NCBI GenBank assembly: GCA_029247845.1
Contig: JAQWKM010000173.1
Location: 1 to 44,169 of the forward strand
Reading direction: 5' to 3'
From: Paracoccaceae bacterium
Lineage (GTDB): Bacteria; Pseudomonadota; Alphaproteobacteria; Rhodobacterales; Rhodobacteraceae
DNA length: 44,169 nt
The position numbers were made by a program, and so were the translations under genes. The number at the start of each line of letters is the position of its first letter. The first letter of the stretch is position 1. Positions 41,927-44,169 of this stretch are shown in pieces. The notes below the pieces were generated by a model. The model was not told where the DNA came from. It saw only the letters and a list, made by a program, of their open reading frames with translations, and ran no database searches.

Positions 41927-42343
41927 ATGAGCTCAAACAAAAAGCACCCACTTTACCTGGACTGGTATGCAATAATTACATTTGTCGAAAAAGGGCTTTT
42001 AGTGGTCATAGCATTTCTAACTGTTTATGCCGTTATTGTGGAAATGATAACCGTGGTTAGTTCGCGTGCAGTAACGTTGACTGACTTGCTACTTATGTTC
42101 ATTTATGCAGAGGTTCTTGGGATGGTGGCAGCATTCTACAAATATAGAAAAATACCGATCACTGTTCCAATATTTATCGCCATTACGGCACTTTGCCGTC
42201 TTATTATTCTGCAAGGCAAGGGAATTAACACCATCGACCTGCTATATGAAAGCGGCGCAATCCTCTTACTAGCGATCTCTGCTCTGATTATAAGATGGAA
42301 CTTAATAAACTTGGTGCGAGAAGATAAACCTTTGGACGAGTAA
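41927..42343 (+). CDS. PsiE-family phosphate-starvation-inducible membrane protein
   Basis: This 138-residue protein has four hydrophobic segments and the PsiE pattern: VEKGLLVVIAFLTVYAVIVE, LLLMFIYAEVLGMVAAFYK and ITALCRLIILQGK. AGGAA lies 5-6 nt upstream of the ATG. In E. coli PsiE is induced by phosphate starvation, but its function is unknown. Here it follows the Ugp-like cluster and the Na/Pi remnant, which fits a phosphorus-limitation theme. Confidence 0.88.
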   Translation: MSSNKKHPLYLDWYAIITFVEKGLLVVIAFLTVYAVIVEMITVVSSRAVTLTDLLLMFIYAEVLGMVAAFYKYRKIPITVPIFIAITALCRLIILQGKGINTIDLLYESGAILLLAISALIIRWNLINLVREDKPLDE

Positions 42344-42529
42344 CGATTACTATCCTATGAACATCTCTATTGTAAGTTTTCATATACTGGTGTCATAAAA
42401 TTTATGTGATTCGCTAAGAGCACTTTTTCAAGCAAAGTAACCCGTGATATCCATAAGGACCTTTGAGGTTTTAATATTGCGTTTAAAGGCCCTATCGCCA
42501 TATTATAATTGCTGCGTTATGAGAGACTT

Positions 42530-43150
42530 ATGTCACAAATTGAATCATTTTTCGCCACCCGCATTTACCGAGCACAGCTGGATGAATTTCGGAGCTCGCC
42601 CCCAACGTCAGAACTTGAGGCCGCATGCATCTCTATTGCTGAAGATGATGAAGCGGGGCAAGAGTGGTGCAAAGAAAATGGTTATCCAGGGTATACTAGT
42701 TATGCTTCCTTAGAAGATTTAGCGTGGCGGTTTCCTACCTTTAAAGATTTGGTGAAAGTCTTGGACAAACATGTTGCAGCTTTTGTCAAAGACCTACAAT
42801 TCAATCTTGGCGATAAGAAGATTAAGCTTGATTCTTTATGGATAAACATCTTGCCCACAGGTGGCATGCATTCGTCTCATTTACATCCACACAGCGTGAT
42901 CAGCGGTACCTCATATGTAACGATGCCAGAAGGCGCCAGTGCAATAAAATTTGAAGATCCAAGGCTTGCGATGATGATGGCAACGCCTGTTAAAAAGACA
43001 GATGCTCGGGACGAGCTGCGCAATTTTATCTACGTAACTCCGGAAGAGGGAGAGGTTTTGCTTTGGGAAAGCTGGCTACGCCACGAAGTCCCTCTCAATT
43101 TGACCGACGAAGAGCGGATTAGCGTTAGTTTTAACTATAGGTGGGCCTAA
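42530..43150 (+). CDS. Putative 2-oxoglutarate-Fe(II) oxygenase (TIGR02466-like)
   Basis: This 206-residue protein matches the putative 2OG-Fe(II) oxygenase group by the core SHLHPHSVISGTSYVTMPEG, which holds the first metal His residues (His117-His121). A distal His185 lies in WLRHEVPLN, and RISVSFNYRWA at the C-terminus bears the 2-oxoglutarate-binding Arg. The start ATG 42530 follows GAGAG; the TTG at 42509 is an in-frame alternative. The substrate is unknown. Its plus-strand neighbours are 187 and 235 bp away, so it is likely monocistronic. Confidence 0.85.
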   Translation: MSQIESFFATRIYRAQLDEFRSSPPTSELEAACISIAEDDEAGQEWCKENGYPGYTSYASLEDLAWRFPTFKDLVKVLDKHVAAFVKDLQFNLGDKKIKLDSLWINILPTGGMHSSHLHPHSVISGTSYVTMPEGASAIKFEDPRLAMMMATPVKKTDARDELRNFIYVTPEEGEVLLWESWLRHEVPLNLTDEERISVSFNYRWA

Positions 43151-43385
43151 AACTTAACTAAACAAAGCCAACCTATAATGTAAAAACGCGCAAATTTTTA
43201 GGGATCACTATTAATTATGTGCTAATAATCTTAGTCAAAATCATATTTATCGCTCTAAATTCATTTGACATGTGCAGCCACTTGTATCAACCCTCAAAGC
43301 TTGAAAATTGCCGTAAACTTTAACTCCGCAATTTAATCTAAGAATGCCGTGCGCAAGCTCATAAAGTTAAACCGGAGATGAAGAC

Positions 43386-43952
43386 ATGAAAAGATGGATG
43401 GCGCGTAAGATTTTATATCTTGCAGGATGGACAATAGACCCTACCAACCCACCCCATGAACGATGTGTTCTGATTGCGGCACCTCATACTTCAAATTGGG
43501 ATTTCCCAATGATGATACTATTCACAAATGCATTTCGCCTAAAAATAAAATGGATGGGCAAAGATAACATATTCATTTGGCCGCTTAGTTATTTTTTAAG
43601 AAGATTAGGCGGAATACCAATAGTAAGAAGTAGAAGTAACAATGTGGTAAATCAAATGATCGAGTTGTTTGCCAAAAGCGAACAATTGATGCTCGTTGTA
43701 CCAGCAGAGGGTACAAGAGGCCGCACAGAGAATTGGAAATCTGGATTTTACCATATAGCGCATGGCGCAGATGTTCCAGTTTTACCGACATTCCTTGACT
43801 ATGGTAACAAGCGAGGTGGATTTGGTATTCCTATCAAATTAACTGGCAACATAACGGTTGACATGGATATAATTCGCAAATTTTACAAGCCACATAGCGG
43901 GAAATATCCTGAACTTTCGGGTCCTATTCAGTTACTTGAAGAGGCCAACTGA
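43386..43952 (+). CDS. Lysophospholipid acyltransferase family protein
   Basis: This 188-residue protein carries the acyltransferase motif HX4D in APHTSNWDF (His34, Asp39) and the second motif VPAEGTRGRTENWKSGFYHIA. These belong to the PlsC/LPLAT group, which transfers an acyl chain to a lysophospholipid or similar acceptor. It is shorter than PlsC, which suggests the minimal 1-acylglycerol-3-phosphate acyltransferase-like group. GGAG is about 9 nt upstream of the ATG. It may act in membrane-lipid remodelling; no substrate can be read. Confidence 0.88.
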   Translation: MKRWMARKILYLAGWTIDPTNPPHERCVLIAAPHTSNWDFPMMILFTNAFRLKIKWMGKDNIFIWPLSYFLRRLGGIPIVRSRSNNVVNQMIELFAKSEQLMLVVPAEGTRGRTENWKSGFYHIAHGADVPVLPTFLDYGNKRGGFGIPIKLTGNITVDMDIIRKFYKPHSGKYPELSGPIQLLEEAN

Positions 43953-44034
43953 AACGTAGCTTGCACGTAAGACAAATGTCTCCATGTTTTGCCTGAAAAT
44001 AGGAAAGCAAACCTTAGATCCGATATAACGCGTC

Positions 44035-44169
44035 TTAGCCAACAATCATCTCCCTCGTCTGCAAAGTTTCATACTCTATCTCTTTAAGACGAAACTGAAC
44101 CAAATCGCCTCTTGCTACCATTAACCCAATGTGTCCATCAGTAATGACAAACATATGACGGAAACGATC
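44035..44169 (-). CDS. CBS-domain protein, C-terminal fragment (rest outside window)
   Basis: On the minus strand the frame is open from the right edge of the window to a TAA at 44035-44037, giving 44 residues. The sequence FRHMFVITDGHIGLMVARGD followed by a helix rich in Glu and Arg looks like the final part of a CBS domain, normally RHLPVVDDG...GMVSIGDV. It is too short for the longer frame list but fits alphaproteobacterial CBS-pair proteins, which sense adenine nucleotides. The rest of the gene lies beyond the window. Confidence 0.6.
   Translation of the reverse strand, partial: DRFRHMFVITDGHIGLMVARGDLVQFRLKEIEYETLQTREMIVG

Overview
The window looks like a chromosomal stretch of a marine-type alphaproteobacterium with moderate to low GC. 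The basis is the zur-znuCB operon divergent from znuA, the Tat-exported LIV-type binding protein, the many 4-bp ATGA gene overlaps, and the coenzyme A and glutathione style of catabolism. The exact taxon cannot be read from the sequence. No tRNA, rRNA, CRISPR array, transposase or integrase was seen.

Layout. (1) 1-4981, plus strand: a tightly packed CoA/glutathione catabolic cluster. It holds the 3' end of an acyl-CoA ligase, a crotonase, a GST, a VOC protein, a second acyl-CoA ligase, and a 2-hydroxychromene-2-carboxylate isomerase-like protein. (2) 4982-8473: a gene-poor, AT-rich stretch with one small hypothetical protein, a GFA-fold zinc protein and a few doubtful small ORFs. (3) 8474-11538: a zinc uptake locus (ZnuA, Zur, ZnuC, ZnuB) with a candidate Zur operator. 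(4) 11765-28865: a large catabolic island. It has a divergent MmgE/PrpD protein, a five-gene LIV-type ABC transporter (13238-17828), an SDR, a Cys-less racemase-fold protein, two SnoaL-like proteins (one fused to a tautomerase domain), and one long operon at 20464-28865. That operon encodes a two-subunit aconitase-type hydratase, a methylisocitrate-lyase-like C-C lyase, HyuB, HyuA, an isochorismatase-fold protein without its usual Cys, and an FAD oxidoreductase.

(5) 28866-33102: a hairpin and a strong terminator, a MipA/OmpV outer-membrane protein, an EamA transporter, a DUF1330 protein and a decayed class-III aminotransferase gene. (6) 33103-42343: an organophosphate-scavenging region. It has a HAD-IIA protein, a UgpC/B/A/E-like ABC transporter, a sugar-phosphate isomerase-like TIM barrel, a DeoR/GlpR-type repressor, a GpdQ/CpdA-like phosphodiesterase, a truncated Na/Pi cotransporter and a PsiE family protein. 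(7) 42530-44169: a 2OG-Fe(II) oxygenase-like protein, a lysophospholipid acyltransferase-like protein, and the 3' end of a CBS-domain gene entering from the right.

How the parts may work together. The most promising candidate for an undescribed system is region 4. The gene set fits import of a small nitrogen heterocycle or cyclic amide/imide, ATP-dependent ring opening by HyuAB, redox and isomerisation steps, hydration of an unsaturated di-acid, and cleavage to central metabolites. This is an inference from gene families and co-translation; the substrate is unknown. Region 6 reads as uptake of a glycerol-phosphate-like diester, its hydrolysis and regulation.
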